Shown one piece after another: positions 43,597-53,033 of a stretch of DNA of 64,000 bases. Source of the DNA: Pseudomonas vanderleydeniana (lineage in GTDB: Bacteria > Pseudomonadota > Gammaproteobacteria > Pseudomonadales > Pseudomonadaceae). Each line of letters starts with the position of its first letter. Positions within the stretch are counted from its first letter, which is position 1. Position numbers and translations under genes: made by a program. The notes under the pieces were generated by a model. The model worked only from the letters and a program-made list of their open reading frames with translations. It did no database searches and was not told the DNA's origin. The DNA is taken from assembly GCF_014268755.2 (NCBI RefSeq), contig NZ_CP077093.1:3274001-3338000 (forward strand), given 5' to 3'.

Positions 43597-45552
43597 TCAG
43601 CTCCTGAAGCGGATGAATCCGCTGTCCTGCTCATCTGCATCCAGTGCCGCGGCGCCGCGATGCATCTGCGATGGCGTGTGCTGAAAGCGCAACACGCTGG
43701 CGGCACCACCGGGCGTGGCCAGTTGAAAGAAGCGCATCAGGTCCTGCAGGTTGTTCGATTGCACCGTCATCTCCTCCGACGTGGCGGCAAGCTCCTCCGA
43801 GGCGGCTGCGTTTTGCTGGGTGATATCGCTGAGCTGGGTCATGGCATCGCTGATCTGGTTGACGCCGGTGGTCTGCTCTTCCGAGGCGGCGGCAATCTCC
43901 TGCACCAGGTCCGAGGTCTTGCTGATCGAGGGGACCATCTGGTCCAACAGGGTGCCGGCGCGCTCGGCCAGGGAAACACTGCTCTTGGCCACCTCACTGA
44001 TTTCCTGCGCGGCCACTTGGCTACGTTCGGCCAGCTTGCGCACCTCGGCCGCGACCACCGCGAACCCCTTGCCGTGCTCGCCGGCACGGGCGGCTTCGAT
44101 AGCGGCATTGAGGGCCAGCAGGTTGGTCTGGTAGGCGATGTCGTCAACGATGCTGATCTTGTCGGCAATGGTCTTCATCGCGCAGACGGTGTCGCGTACG
44201 GCCTGGCCGCCTTCGCTGGCTTCACGGGCGGCCTTGCCGGCCATGCCGTCGGTGATCTTGGCATTTTCGGTGTTTTGGCCGATCGAGGCGGACATCTGCT
44301 CCATCGCGGCGCTGGTCTCCTCGACCGAGGCGGCCTGGCTGGATGCGGCCTGGCTGAGGCTTTGCGCGGTGGCGGAGATTTCCTCGGCAGCATTGCTGAG
44401 CATGCTGGTGGACTGGTGTACCTGGCCGATCACGTCGGCCAGTTTGCGTACCGTTGCGTTGAGCGATTGCTTCAGTTCATCAAGGTGGCCGTTGTAGTGG
44501 CCATTCATGGTGCAAGTGAGGTCGCCCACGGCCATCCCTTCAATCACGCCCATCGCTTCGCGCAGCGGGGTGATGATGGCTTCGAGCGTATCGTTGATGC
44601 CGTTGACGATGCGGCGGAAATCGCCCTCATGGCGGCTGGCATCGGCGCGAGTGTCAAGGTGCCCGTCGAGTGCGGCCTTGCTGAGCATCTGGGTGTCTTC
44701 GATCAGGGCCTGGATGTTGCGGCGCAGGGTCTCGATGTTGTCGTTGATGAAGGCCTTCTTGCCGGGGAACTGCTCCAGCGGTGCGGTCAGATCCCCCTCG
44801 CTGAAGGCCTTGATGCAGGCCATGGCCTTTTTCTTCACGCTGATATGGCCGGCGACCATCGCGTTGATGCCGCGGGCAATCTCGCCGTAGCTGCCCTGGA
44901 AGCGCGAGGCGTCGATGACGACGTCGATGTCCCCCCGGTCGTGTTCGTCGGACATGCGGCGCATTTCGCTCAGCAGGCTGGTCAGGTTGCGACGCAAGGT
45001 CTCGATGTTTTCGTTGATGAAGGCTTTCTTGCCGGGGAATGCCTCCAGGGGAGCGCTCAGGTCCCCTTCGGCGATCGAGAAGACGCAGGCCATGGCCTTT
45101 TTCTTGACATCGATGTGGCTCGTCACCAGCGCGTTGATGTCCTCTGCCATTTCACCGTAGAGGCCTGGGAACCGGGTGTTCAGGGTGGCGTCGATTTCCC
45201 CGCGCGCATGTTCGTCGGCAACGTGTCGCAGGTTCTGCGCAAGCCCGTCTATCTGGCCACCGAGCTGTTGCAGGCAGCCTCGCAGTGTGCCGGAGACGGC
45301 GGGCGTGGACGACTGGCGGCTGGTTTCGCCGCGTACCAACTGCTGGCCGAGCTCGAGCAGCGTATCGAGTTCACCACCGAGTTGGTCAGCCAGGCTGTGT
45401 TGCAGCAGCCAGCCCTGAACGGCGACGGCAATGGCGGCCACGACGGCAATGGGAATAACCATGCCGGCCGCCAGGCTCGATGCCAATACCAGGGCCAGCA
45501 GGGCGGAGATGGCGGTTGCGATCAACGCGAGGATGCGAACGGCTATGTTCAT
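43597..45552 (-). CDS. Poly-HAMP methyl-accepting chemoreceptor of cluster 1
   Basis: 651 aa. Two N-terminal membrane helices (about 7-55) with almost no periplasmic domain. Several HAMP-like repeats follow, including two near-identical 90-residue units (KKKAMAC...EGDL...APLE...FPGKKAFIN...IETLRRN). The C-terminal signalling domain has tip [43 protein letters not shown]. It ends DSGFIRFRS, a tether-like tail. The layout recalls Aer2-type receptors without the PAS-heme domain. It probably senses an internal or membrane-derived signal. Confidence 0.9.
   Translation of the reverse strand: MNIAVRILALIATAISALLALVLASSLAAGMVIPIAVVAAIAVAVQGWLLQHSLADQLGGELDTLLELGQQLVRGETSRQSSTPAVSGTLRGCLQQLGGQIDGLAQNLRHVADEHARGEIDATLNTRFPGLYGEMAEDINALVTSHIDVKKKAMACVFSIAEGDLSAPLEAFPGKKAFINENIETLRRNLTSLLSEMRRMSDEHDRGDIDVVIDASRFQGSYGEIARGINAMVAGHISVKKKAMACIKAFSEGDLTAPLEQFPGKKAFINDNIETLRRNIQALIEDTQMLSKAALDGHLDTRADASRHEGDFRRIVNGINDTLEAIITPLREAMGVIEGMAVGDLTCTMNGHYNGHLDELKQSLNATVRKLADVIGQVHQSTSMLSNAAEEISATAQSLSQAASSQAASVEETSAAMEQMSASIGQNTENAKITDGMAGKAAREASEGGQAVRDTVCAMKTIADKISIVDDIAYQTNLLALNAAIEAARAGEHGKGFAVVAAEVRKLAERSQVAAQEISEVAKSSVSLAERAGTLLDQMVPSISKTSDLVQEIAAASEEQTTGVNQISDAMTQLSDITQQNAAASEELAATSEEMTVQSNNLQDLMRFFQLATPGGAASVLRFQHTPSQMHRGAAALDADEQDSGFIRFRS
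44728..44890. repeat. Internal direct repeat in the poly-HAMP receptor gene (copy 1)
   Basis: About 163 bases, repeated exactly 270 bases further on (44998-45160). Encodes the repeated 90-residue HAMP-linker unit. Confidence 0.75.
44998..45160. repeat. Internal direct repeat in the poly-HAMP receptor gene (copy 2)
   Basis: Second copy of the unit at 44728-44890, diverged at scattered third positions; the offset of 270 bases keeps the reading frame. Confidence 0.75.
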
Positions 45553-47711
45553 TGCAGGTTACTCCATTGAGGAAGGACAACGCCTGGGGTGCCGGGACGA
45601 CCGGGCTGCGTGAATTGGGCGAGCAGGCCTGGAATATCGAGAATCAACGCGACCGCGCCGCTGCCAAGAATCGTGAAGCCGGAGAAGGCCGGGACTTGAC
45701 CGAACACCTTGCCCAGGGGCTTGATCACGGTCTGGAACTCGCCAAGCAACTGGTCCACCACCAGCCCGGCGCGGACCCCGGCGTAGCTGACCACCACGAC
45801 GTTCTCCCGGCGTGGGCGCTGGCTGGTTTCGTCGAAGTAGTTGCGCAGGCGGATGAAGGGCAATACGTCACCGCGCAGATCCAGCTGATCGAGGTCATCC
45901 AGGTCGCCACTGGGCAGTTCGATGCATTCCTCGACCATGTCCAGCGGGACCACGTAGCTGGAGCTGCCGACGCCGATCAGGAAACCGTCGATGATTGCCA
46001 GGGTCAGCGGCAGGCGAATACGTACGCGGGTGCCAGCACCCGATTGGCTGTCCAGTTCCACGCTGCCGCGCAGGGCGGTGATGTTGCGCTTGACCACGTC
46101 CATGCCGACACCGCGGCCGGAGAGGTTGCTGATCTGCTCGGCAGTGGAGAAGCCGGGCTCGAAGATCAGGTTGAAGATCTCCTTGTCCGTCAGTGGCTGG
46201 CCCTCGGTGACCAGGCCGCGCTGGATGGCCTTGGCGAGGATTTTCTCCGGGTTGAGGCCGCCACCATCGTCGCTCACTTCGATGACGATGCCTCCGGCTT
46301 CATGGTAGGCGTTCAGGCGCACCACGCCCTGCAGGGGCTTGCCACTGGCCCGGCGCAGCTCGGCCGACTCGATACCATGGTCCATGGCGTTGCGGACCAG
46401 ATGGGTCAGCGGGTCGCCGATCTTTTCCACCACGGTCTTGTCCAGCTCGGTGTCGCCACCGCTGATGTACAGGATGATGTCCTTGCCCAGCTCCTTGGAG
46501 ACATCGCGCACCACCCGCTGGAAGCGGTTGAAGGTGGTGCCGATCTGTACCATGCGCAGGGTCAGCGCCGAGTCGCGCACTTCTTCCACCAGGCGAGAGA
46601 GTGTCTCGGCGGACTCGCTCATGCTCACCAGGCCACTGCCCTGGGCGAGCATGCGGGTATTGGCACCGGCGATGATCAACTCGCCCACCAGATTGATCAG
46701 TTGATCCAGCTTGCTGGCATCGACGCGGATCAGGTTGGCTTCGCCGCTGGCGCGACTGGTCTCCCTGGCGACCTTGCCGACGGCCACACCGGCGCTCGAC
46801 TCGACGAGGCTCGAGGCGCTTTCGTCGGTGCCTGGCGGGGTCGCGGTGGCTGGCCGGGTGTCCAGTCGAAGCAGCTCGGCCTCGCTGAGGGTGCCGCAAC
46901 GCAACAGGCGCTGGCGCTGGGCGACACCTTCATCGGCCTGTTCGGCCAGCAGGTCGGCATAACGGGCCAGCGAATCGCCGGGGGCCAGTATGCGGATGCG
47001 CCCGTCCTCACGGACAAAGTCGAAGGCGCCTTCGATCACCGACCGTTCGGCCTCGCTGGCGAAGGCCACTTCCAGGCCCAGGTAGCAGGCTTCCGGATCA
47101 AGTGCGTCGAGTGCGGGCAGGTGATCGAGGACCGGTTCGATGTGCAGCAGGTGGCCGAAGGTGCCCAGGTAGCGAACGAAGGCCACCGGGTCCATGCCGT
47201 TGCGCAGGCTGTCGGTGCCAAAGCGCAAGGACAGGTGCCAATGCTGGCTGGACACTGCATCGGCAGAGATTTCTGCTGTTTCGGCAGGGGATGGCGGCGG
47301 GGTAGGGGCCGGCCCTGCCAAGTACTGGCTCAGGCGTGCCACCAACTCGGCTTCATGGACGCACAGGGCCTGGGGCAGCTGCGCCAGGTCGCGTCCCTCG
47401 GCGATATGGTCGACCAGGCCGGCCAGGTGGTCGCCCACCAGCAGCATCAGCGCACTGAGGTCGGCGCTGAATGGCAGCTCGCCGGCGCGGACGCGATCCA
47501 GCACGCTTTCGGCCACATGGGTGAAGGCAACAAGGGAGTCGAAGCCGAACAGCCCGGAAGAACCCTTGATGGTGTGGGCGGCACGGAAGATGGCGTTGAT
47601 GAGTTCGGGGTCATCCGGCGATTGCTCGATCTGCAGCAGGGCCTGCTCCATTTGCAGCAGCAGCTCCCGGCTTTCGGCAATGAAGGTGCCGAGCACATTG
47701 TCCAGGTTCAT
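45549..47711 (-). CDS. cheA: CheA histidine kinase, cluster 1
   Basis: 720 aa. P1/HPt with His46 ([15 protein letters not shown]), a P2-like domain (about 160-250: [24 protein letters not shown]), dimerisation helices, HATPase with N box [13 protein letters not shown] box DDGGGLN and [10 protein letters not shown], and the C-terminal CheW-like domain ([33 protein letters not shown]). Start at ATG 47711, overlapping the STAS stop (TGATG). Its partner response regulator is not encoded in this cluster. Confidence 0.94.
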   Translation of the reverse strand: MNLDNVLGTFIAESRELLLQMEQALLQIEQSPDDPELINAIFRAAHTIKGSSGLFGFDSLVAFTHVAESVLDRVRAGELPFSADLSALMLLVGDHLAGLVDHIAEGRDLAQLPQALCVHEAELVARLSQYLAGPAPTPPPSPAETAEISADAVSSQHWHLSLRFGTDSLRNGMDPVAFVRYLGTFGHLLHIEPVLDHLPALDALDPEACYLGLEVAFASEAERSVIEGAFDFVREDGRIRILAPGDSLARYADLLAEQADEGVAQRQRLLRCGTLSEAELLRLDTRPATATPPGTDESASSLVESSAGVAVGKVARETSRASGEANLIRVDASKLDQLINLVGELIIAGANTRMLAQGSGLVSMSESAETLSRLVEEVRDSALTLRMVQIGTTFNRFQRVVRDVSKELGKDIILYISGGDTELDKTVVEKIGDPLTHLVRNAMDHGIESAELRRASGKPLQGVVRLNAYHEAGGIVIEVSDDGGGLNPEKILAKAIQRGLVTEGQPLTDKEIFNLIFEPGFSTAEQISNLSGRGVGMDVVKRNITALRGSVELDSQSGAGTRVRIRLPLTLAIIDGFLIGVGSSSYVVPLDMVEECIELPSGDLDDLDQLDLRGDVLPFIRLRNYFDETSQRPRRENVVVVSYAGVRAGLVVDQLLGEFQTVIKPLGKVFGQVPAFSGFTILGSGAVALILDIPGLLAQFTQPGRPGTPGVVLPQWSNLQ

Positions 47712-48016
47712 CAACGTACCCCTTCGATCGGCAGCAGATCACGCATGCCGCTCAGTTGCAGGATCTCGGTCATGACCGGACTGACGCCCTCAAGACATAG
47801 CGTGACGTGCTGGCGACCGGCTTCGTTGCAGGCTGCCAGCAGCAGTTGCAGGCCTGCGCAGTCCACTTCGTCGATGGCACTGAGGTCCAGGTGCAGGTCG
47901 ACGGCGCCGCGAAGGGCATTGGCCAGCAACAGCTTGGTGTCGGCGGCGGTGTAGATGGTCAGCGCGCTGTCCAGTACCAGGTGGCGGCTGCAATCGGTGG
48001 CTTTCAGCGTATTCAT
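47711..48016 (-). CDS. STAS-domain protein lacking the phospho-serine, cluster 1
   Basis: 101 aa, a single STAS fold (LTIYTAADTKLLLANALRGAVDLHLDLSAIDEVDCAGLQLLLAACNEAG). In SpoIIAA the site is D-S-S-G-L, with the second Ser phosphorylated; here it reads D-C-A-G-L, so it cannot be regulated that way. First gene of the minus-strand cluster, one base overlapping cheA. It resembles the STAS genes found within F7-type che operons (for example XdsS of V. cholerae cluster III). Confidence 0.86.
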   Translation of the reverse strand: MNTLKATDCSRHLVLDSALTIYTAADTKLLLANALRGAVDLHLDLSAIDEVDCAGLQLLLAACNEAGRQHVTLCLEGVSPVMTEILQLSGMRDLLPIEGVR

Positions 48017-48385
48017 GGTGGACTCCGGATCAGGGGCGAATCAGCTCGCAAGCGGCTGTCAGCATCTGTGCCGGAAGGACAGGCTGGACCTCCGGCAGAC
48101 GCGTTCGAACGAAATCCTGGTGGCGCCCAGGGCCTGATGGTGGTTGACTGGTCACGGTCGCAGGCCTTCAGGACACAGGGCTCGCCAGGACATGGCGTTG
48201 CGCGTTGTGTACAGAATGGGCGTGCGGTGCTTGCGGTTCTATCGTCCTATCCCGGTGATGGCATAAGGACATCTTTCATCCGTGTAGGGATTTCCTGACG
48301 CGAGCGCGGACGTCCTGACGCTGGCGCTGGGCTCAAGGGGCGGGTCGTGCAGCAGGGACGGGGGCGGTGCGCGGGCGTGGGTGGC
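48017..48385. other. 369-base gap between the STAS and NarL-type genes
   Basis: No gene I can support. Both neighbours run in the same direction, so this segment should hold the promoter of che cluster 1. I saw no consensus FliA, sigma-54 or sigma-70 box that I trust. Confidence 0.35.
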
Positions 48386-49015
48386 CTATACCGCCAAGCC
48401 ATGGGTCATGGCGTACTTGACGATTTCGGCGTTGCTGGTGAACCCCATCTTCTCCATCAAACGGGCCTTGTGGGTGCTGACGGTCTTGTTACTGATCACC
48501 AACTGGTCGGCGATCTGGTTGACACTCAGGCCCTGGGCCAGCAGTCGGAGGATCTGGAACTCGCGATCGGTGAGCTGGGTGGCGGCATCGTCCGAGGGAC
48601 TGCTGCTGGCAAAGGCGAGTTGTTCGGCAATGCGCGGGTCCAGGTAGCGGCCGCCACTGGCGACGCGATGGATCGCCGCCAGGAGCGTTTCCGGGTTGTG
48701 GTCCTTGGTCAGGTAGCCGTTGGCGCCGGCCCGCAGGGCACGCTGGGCAATCTGCGCCTCGTTATGCATGCTCAGGACCAGGATCGGCAGTTTCGGATAG
48801 CGGGTATGGACGCGGTTGATCAGGTCTTCACCACTGAGCCCGGGCATGCTCATGTCGAGCAGAAGCAGATCGAATTCGCCGTCGCGCAGGCGCTCCAGAA
48901 CCTGGGCACCATTCTCGGCTTCGGCCGCCACCTGAAGACGGCTGTCGAACTCGATCAGCTGCTTGAGGCCGCCGCGCATGATGGCGTGGTCGTCGGCGAT
49001 GAAGATGCGGTTCAT
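48386..49015 (-). CDS. NarL/FixJ-type response regulator
   Basis: 209 aa. REC domain with phospho-acceptor Asp54 (LLLLDMSMPG) and conserved Lys in YLTKDHNPE. LuxR-type HTH at the C-terminus (LTDREFQILRLLAQGLSVNQIADQLVISNKTVSTHKARLMEKMGF). Overlaps the histidine kinase stop by four bases, so this is a classic kinase/regulator pair. Its place between two che clusters makes it the best candidate for controlling them transcriptionally. Confidence 0.92.
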   Translation of the reverse strand: MNRIFIADDHAIMRGGLKQLIEFDSRLQVAAEAENGAQVLERLRDGEFDLLLLDMSMPGLSGEDLINRVHTRYPKLPILVLSMHNEAQIAQRALRAGANGYLTKDHNPETLLAAIHRVASGGRYLDPRIAEQLAFASSSPSDDAATQLTDREFQILRLLAQGLSVNQIADQLVISNKTVSTHKARLMEKMGFTSNAEIVKYAMTHGLAV

Positions 49016-50832
49016 ACGGTCTCCGTAGGTTCGTTGACGGGGAAGGTGGCCTGTACCGTGGTGCCATGAGCCGGATGGCTGAAGATCACCACCTCGCCGC
49101 CCAGGCTGGCCCCGCGTTCGCGCATGCCGGCCAGCCCTAGCGAGTGTCTGCCGACCTTGGCCGGGTCGAAGCCGTGACCGTTGTCGGTAATGTCGAGTAC
49201 ATAACGGTCGTCGGCACGCTCCAGGCTGATGACCGCGCGACTGGCTCCGGAGTGGCGGGCGATGTTGGTCAGGGCCTCCTGCACGATGCGAAACGCGGTA
49301 GTGGCCTGGCTATCGTCCAGGGCCGGTGCGCCGCTGTGGGCCAGCAACTCGCAGGCGATGTGCGTGTGGTGGCTGCGGAATTCGTTGATCAGCCACTCCA
49401 GGGCAGGGTACAGCCCCATGTTGAGTGCCGCGGGCCTCAGGCTGGTGGCGATGTAGCGGACCACGCCGATGGTCCGGTCACACAGGGCCATGAGCGATTC
49501 CACGCCATCGCCAAGTCCCGGTGCCTGCTCGCCGTGTTTCAGGCGCAGCAGCGATATGCCCATGCGCAGTGCCGTCAAGTGCTGGCCCAGCTCATCATGG
49601 ATCTCCTGGGCAATGAGCTTGCGTTCTTCCTCGCGGGCGCTTTCCCGGCGGCTGGAGAGTTCGAGCAACTGGCGGTTGCTGGCGGCCAGGCGTCGCTCTG
49701 CCTTGCGTATGCCGCTGATGTCGCGGGCTATCGAGATGACGCTGGTGACTTCACCCTGCGCATCACGCTCCGGCACAAGCTGAATGAGGTAGTGGGTCTG
49801 CTGGTCGGTGGGGCCGTCGATGCCGTGTATCAGTTCTTCCTGCATGGACTCGCCGGTCGAGGCGACCTCGCGCACCAGGTCAGCCATGATATCGACCTGG
49901 GAGTTGTCGCCGAACGCTTCCCGGGCGGGTCGGCCGCGAGCCTCCACCAGTGGCAGGCGACACAGCGCCTCCAGGGCCGGGTTGGCGTAGATCAGGCGAA
50001 AGTCGGGAGTCAGCCGGCCGATGGCGTCGGGGGTGTTTTCGATCAGGGCGCGTAATTGCCGCTCATTGCGCCGGAGGGTGCCCGCGATGTGCCGCTGTTC
50101 GGAGAAGTCGTGGATCAGCGCCAGGCTGTAGCGGCGCTGGTCGTAGCGCAAATGGTTGAACTGGATGGTGACGTAGCGGGGGGCGTCCTCGCCAGGTACC
50201 GTCAGCTCGCAGCTGAATACCCGCTGGGTCTCCTGGTCTTCTTCCAGGCACTCGTCATCGGCCAGGTCCGTCAACTGCCCTGCAACCGGTGCCAGGACCG
50301 CTGACAGCGGCTGGCCCAGCAGGCGCTGGCGTGTCTGGCCCGAGAGACGGCAGGCCGCTTCATTGAGGTAGCGAACGCGTTGCTGATCATCGAGCAGCAG
50401 CACCCCGTCTGCCGTGTAGTCCAGGGCGTAGCTGAGCAGGTATATCTGTTCGGCACGCTGGCGCGACCTTGGCGACGGTTGCAGGCGAATCATGCAATGG
50501 GAAGGGCTGCCGGCATCGTCGTGGATCACCTGCAGGCCCAGATGCACCCAGTGGCGATCGACCTCCGGCGCAGCCAGCCGGATCTCGCCGTATTCTATTT
50601 CCTCATGCTGGCGTCGGGCCCGGTCGAAGGCGCGGAGCACGGCATGGCGATCACGCGGATGCAGCAGGGTCTCCAGCGAGGCGCCCAGCAAGTCCGACTC
50701 GCTGCGGCCGAGCATCTGCTCCAGCGTCCGGTTGACGTGCTGGATCCGGCCGTCCAGCCCCAGCAGGGCCAGGCCCACCGAAGATGACTCGAATGCCCGG
50801 CGATAGATGCCCTCGTCTGTGCGGCTGTCCAT
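49012..50832 (-). CDS. PAS-domain histidine kinase (HisKA_3 type)
   Basis: 606 aa, no transmembrane segment. Three PAS domains (about 5-115, 130-245, 255-375), then HisKA_3 (RKLIAQEIHDELGQHLTALRMGISLLRL with the phospho-His) and an HATPase at the C-terminus (DITDNGHGFDPAKVGRHSLGLAGMRERGASLGGEV). Soluble multi-PAS kinases of this kind sense cytoplasmic redox or ligand cues. I use the ATG at 50832. Cognate regulator is the overlapping NarL-type gene. Divergent from the second che cluster. Confidence 0.9.
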   Translation of the reverse strand: MDSRTDEGIYRRAFESSSVGLALLGLDGRIQHVNRTLEQMLGRSESDLLGASLETLLHPRDRHAVLRAFDRARRQHEEIEYGEIRLAAPEVDRHWVHLGLQVIHDDAGSPSHCMIRLQPSPRSRQRAEQIYLLSYALDYTADGVLLLDDQQRVRYLNEAACRLSGQTRQRLLGQPLSAVLAPVAGQLTDLADDECLEEDQETQRVFSCELTVPGEDAPRYVTIQFNHLRYDQRRYSLALIHDFSEQRHIAGTLRRNERQLRALIENTPDAIGRLTPDFRLIYANPALEALCRLPLVEARGRPAREAFGDNSQVDIMADLVREVASTGESMQEELIHGIDGPTDQQTHYLIQLVPERDAQGEVTSVISIARDISGIRKAERRLAASNRQLLELSSRRESAREEERKLIAQEIHDELGQHLTALRMGISLLRLKHGEQAPGLGDGVESLMALCDRTIGVVRYIATSLRPAALNMGLYPALEWLINEFRSHHTHIACELLAHSGAPALDDSQATTAFRIVQEALTNIARHSGASRAVISLERADDRYVLDITDNGHGFDPAKVGRHSLGLAGMRERGASLGGEVVIFSHPAHGTTVQATFPVNEPTETV

Positions 50833-51022
50833 GGCTTCCCTGACCACTTGGTGATACGACCGAAGGAGTATGGATCATCTGCGAAATACGGGCGTTTTTT
50901 TGCTCGCGTTCGTGGCTCGAGGCGTACGACGCCGGCCGTTTGGTAACGCGGTTGAGGGTTCGTGAGTGGTCGATCAGGGCGTTTTCCGCTGATAAACCGG
51001 ACGGAAGGTATAAGGAGATGTC

Positions 51023-51049
51023 TAAAGTTGCGGCACGGAGCACAGATAA
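51023..51049 (+). promoter_or_regulatory. Candidate FliA (sigma-28) promoter of che cluster 2
   Basis: TAAAGTTG (51023-51030), 11 bases, then ACAGATAA (51042-51049). Against TAAAGTTT-N11-GCCGATAA it matches 13 of 16 positions with exact spacing. It lies 46 bases before the first gene. If real, this cluster is expressed with late flagellar genes. Confidence 0.55.
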
Positions 51050-51094
51050 GTCCTATGTTGTTTGTATTGGTAGCAACATTCAAGGATGGAACCT

Positions 51095-52309
51095 ATGACC
51101 CCACCCCAGTCCAGCCCTTATTCCCGTTCCGGTTACCCGCGTTTTCGTTGGTTCGCTTTCATCCCGGTGGTTCCCGCCGTTATCTGGATTCTTGTGCAAT
51201 CGACTTCCCCGGCCAACCTGGCGGCCTGCGCGGTGCTGGTACTGATCGGGTTCGCCGCCTGTGCCTGGAGCGCAGGCTCATGGCGTGGCTCGGTACTGCG
51301 TGCCGGTGCTCGCGGCCAGACCAGCCAGGCCGCCGTGGACGCTGCACAGGACGCCGTGGCGTCGCGGGCGAAGCTCGACGAGGTGTTGCTGGGGGCCATG
51401 CCGATCTGGGCCAAGCAGGTGGAAAGCTCGCGGCAGCAGACCGAAGAGGCGATTGTCAGCCTGGTCGAGCGTTTCAGTGGCATCGCCGCGCGCCTTCAGG
51501 AAACGGTACAGGCCTCGCAGGACGCCGCTGGCGAACTGGATGGCCAGGCCGCCGACGGCGCGCTCAAGGTCCTGGCGCGCAGCGACAGCGAGCTGAGCCA
51601 GGTCATCGACTCGCTCAAGGCCACGCAAACCAGCCGTGACCATATGCTCGGCCAGGTGCGCGGGCTTACGGCCTATACCGGCGAACTGCGCACCATGGCC
51701 GCCGACGTTGCGGCGATTGCCGCGCAAACCAACCTGCTGGCCCTCAATGCCGCCATCGAGGCGGCACGGGCCGGTGAAGCCGGGCGCGGCTTCGCCGTGG
51801 TGGCCGATGCAGTGCGCAACCTGTCGAGCAAGTCCAGCGAGACCGGCCAGCAGATGTCGGCCAAGGTCGACATCATCAACAATGCCATTACCCAGCTGGT
51901 GCAGGCCGCCTCCAGCAGCGCAGACGAGGACAGCCATTCGGTGGTCGCCTCCGAACAGAGCATCCAGTTGGTGCTCGAGCGTTTCCAGAACATCACCGGG
52001 CGCCTGGCCGACTCCGCCGACCTGCTCAAGCAGGAAAGCTACGGCATTCGCGACGAGATGACCGATGTGCTGGTCAACCTGCAGTTCCAGGACCGGGTCA
52101 GTCAGATCCTCAGCCATGTGCGCGACAACATCAACGCCTTGCATGATCACCTGTTGCAGGTCAGCCGCGCGCCCGACCAGGTGGCGGCGATGGACGTCAA
52201 GCAATGGCTGGCGCGCATGGAGTCCACCTATGCCACCGACGAGCAGCGGCGTATTCACCATGGCGCTGCCGCCGCCCAACAGAGTTCCCAGGACATCACC
52301 TTCTTTTAG
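51095..52309 (+). CDS. Receptor-like signalling protein at the head of che cluster 2
   Basis: 404 aa. Two closely spaced N-terminal membrane helices ([18 protein letters not shown] and [20 protein letters not shown]) with no ligand domain, a coiled-coil/HAMP-less linker and a receptor signalling tip [40 protein letters not shown]. It ends SSQDITFF. Start ATG 51095 with AAGGA eight bases upstream. The tip is of the [10 protein letters not shown] type, unlike the other cluster receptors, so it may dock on a different array or act as a CheY/CheA modulator. Confidence 0.87.
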   Translation: MTPPQSSPYSRSGYPRFRWFAFIPVVPAVIWILVQSTSPANLAACAVLVLIGFAACAWSAGSWRGSVLRAGARGQTSQAAVDAAQDAVASRAKLDEVLLGAMPIWAKQVESSRQQTEEAIVSLVERFSGIAARLQETVQASQDAAGELDGQAADGALKVLARSDSELSQVIDSLKATQTSRDHMLGQVRGLTAYTGELRTMAADVAAIAAQTNLLALNAAIEAARAGEAGRGFAVVADAVRNLSSKSSETGQQMSAKVDIINNAITQLVQAASSSADEDSHSVVASEQSIQLVLERFQNITGRLADSADLLKQESYGIRDEMTDVLVNLQFQDRVSQILSHVRDNINALHDHLLQVSRAPDQVAAMDVKQWLARMESTYATDEQRRIHHGAAAAQQSSQDITFF

Positions 52310-52318
52310 GAGCCCATC

Positions 52319-52687
52319 ATGGCGAAGAGCGTATTAGTGGTCGACGATTCCAGCAGTGTGCGACAAGTGGTCGGAATTGCCCTGAAAGGCGCCGGTTACG
52401 ACGTGATCGAGGCGAGTGATGGCAAGGATGCGTTGAGCAAGCTCACCGGGCAGAAAGTGCACCTGATCATCAGTGACGTGAATATGCCGAACATGGACGG
52501 CATCACCTTCGTCAAGGAGGTCAAGAAACTGGCTAACTACAAGTTCACGCCTATCATCATGCTGACCACCGAATCGCAGGAGTCGAAGAAGGCGGAGGGT
52601 CAGGCTGCGGGGGCCAAGGCGTGGGTGGTCAAGCCATTCCAGCCGGCACAGATGCTGGCGGCGGTTTCCAAACTGATCCTGCCCTGA
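52319..52687 (+). CDS. cheY: CheY single-domain response regulator
   Basis: 122 aa. All REC landmarks: acidic pair Asp9/Asp10 (VVDDSSSVR), phospho-acceptor Asp53 (IISDVNMPNMDG), Thr (MLTTES) and Lys (VVKPFQP). It is the only CheY in the two clusters, lies ten bases after the receptor-like gene, and must serve CheA2 and possibly CheA1. The AYKF-type output face of flagellar CheY is not obvious, so the motor need not be its target. Confidence 0.92.
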   Translation: MAKSVLVVDDSSSVRQVVGIALKGAGYDVIEASDGKDALSKLTGQKVHLIISDVNMPNMDGITFVKEVKKLANYKFTPIIMLTTESQESKKAEGQAAGAKAWVVKPFQPAQMLAAVSKLILP

Positions 52688-52705
52688 TCGGCCCGGGAGG
52701 TTGCG

Positions 52706-52993
52706 ATGTCCGTTACCCGCGAAACCGTCGGCGACACGGCCCGCGTAGCCGTTGACGGCGAGCTGACGATCTACACCGTCGCCGAGCTGGCGAGCGCGTT
52801 GCTGGCGCAGCTTGGTGCGGTGCCGCGCCTGGAGCTGGACCTGTCGCAGGTCACCGAAATGGATGGCGCCGGGCTGCAGCTGCTCGCCGTCATCGAGCGT
52901 GAAACCGGCCTGGCTGGCATGGCCTTGAGCCTGACTGGCAAGAGCCAGACGGTCGCGCAAACGCTTGAACTCTGTCGAAGTACGGCCCTGTAA
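52706..52993 (+). CDS. STAS-domain protein lacking the phospho-serine, cluster 2
   Basis: 95 aa, single STAS domain (GELTIYTVAELASALLAQLGAVPRLELDLSQVTEMDGAGLQLLAVIERETG). The D-S-S-G-L site is D-G-A-G-L, so the phosphorylated serine is absent as in the cluster 1 protein. Between cheY and cheA with short spacers. The same order (CheY, STAS, CheA) is known from V. cholerae cluster III. Probably a scaffold or partner for CheA/CheW rather than an anti-sigma antagonist. Confidence 0.86.
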   Translation: MSVTRETVGDTARVAVDGELTIYTVAELASALLAQLGAVPRLELDLSQVTEMDGAGLQLLAVIERETGLAGMALSLTGKSQTVAQTLELCRSTAL

Positions 52994-53033
52994 CCGGGGC
53001 CGTGACCGTTAGTGACCGACAAGGAACGTCCAG

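Noticed and set aside
43471..45570. 699-codon plus-strand frame opposite the poly-HAMP receptor
   Set aside because: Antisense shadow of a convincing receptor gene; no domain and an unnatural Gly/Leu/Asp/His composition.
45480..47954. 824-codon plus-strand frame opposite CheA of cluster 1
   Set aside because: Antisense shadow; CheA on the other strand has every catalytic motif.
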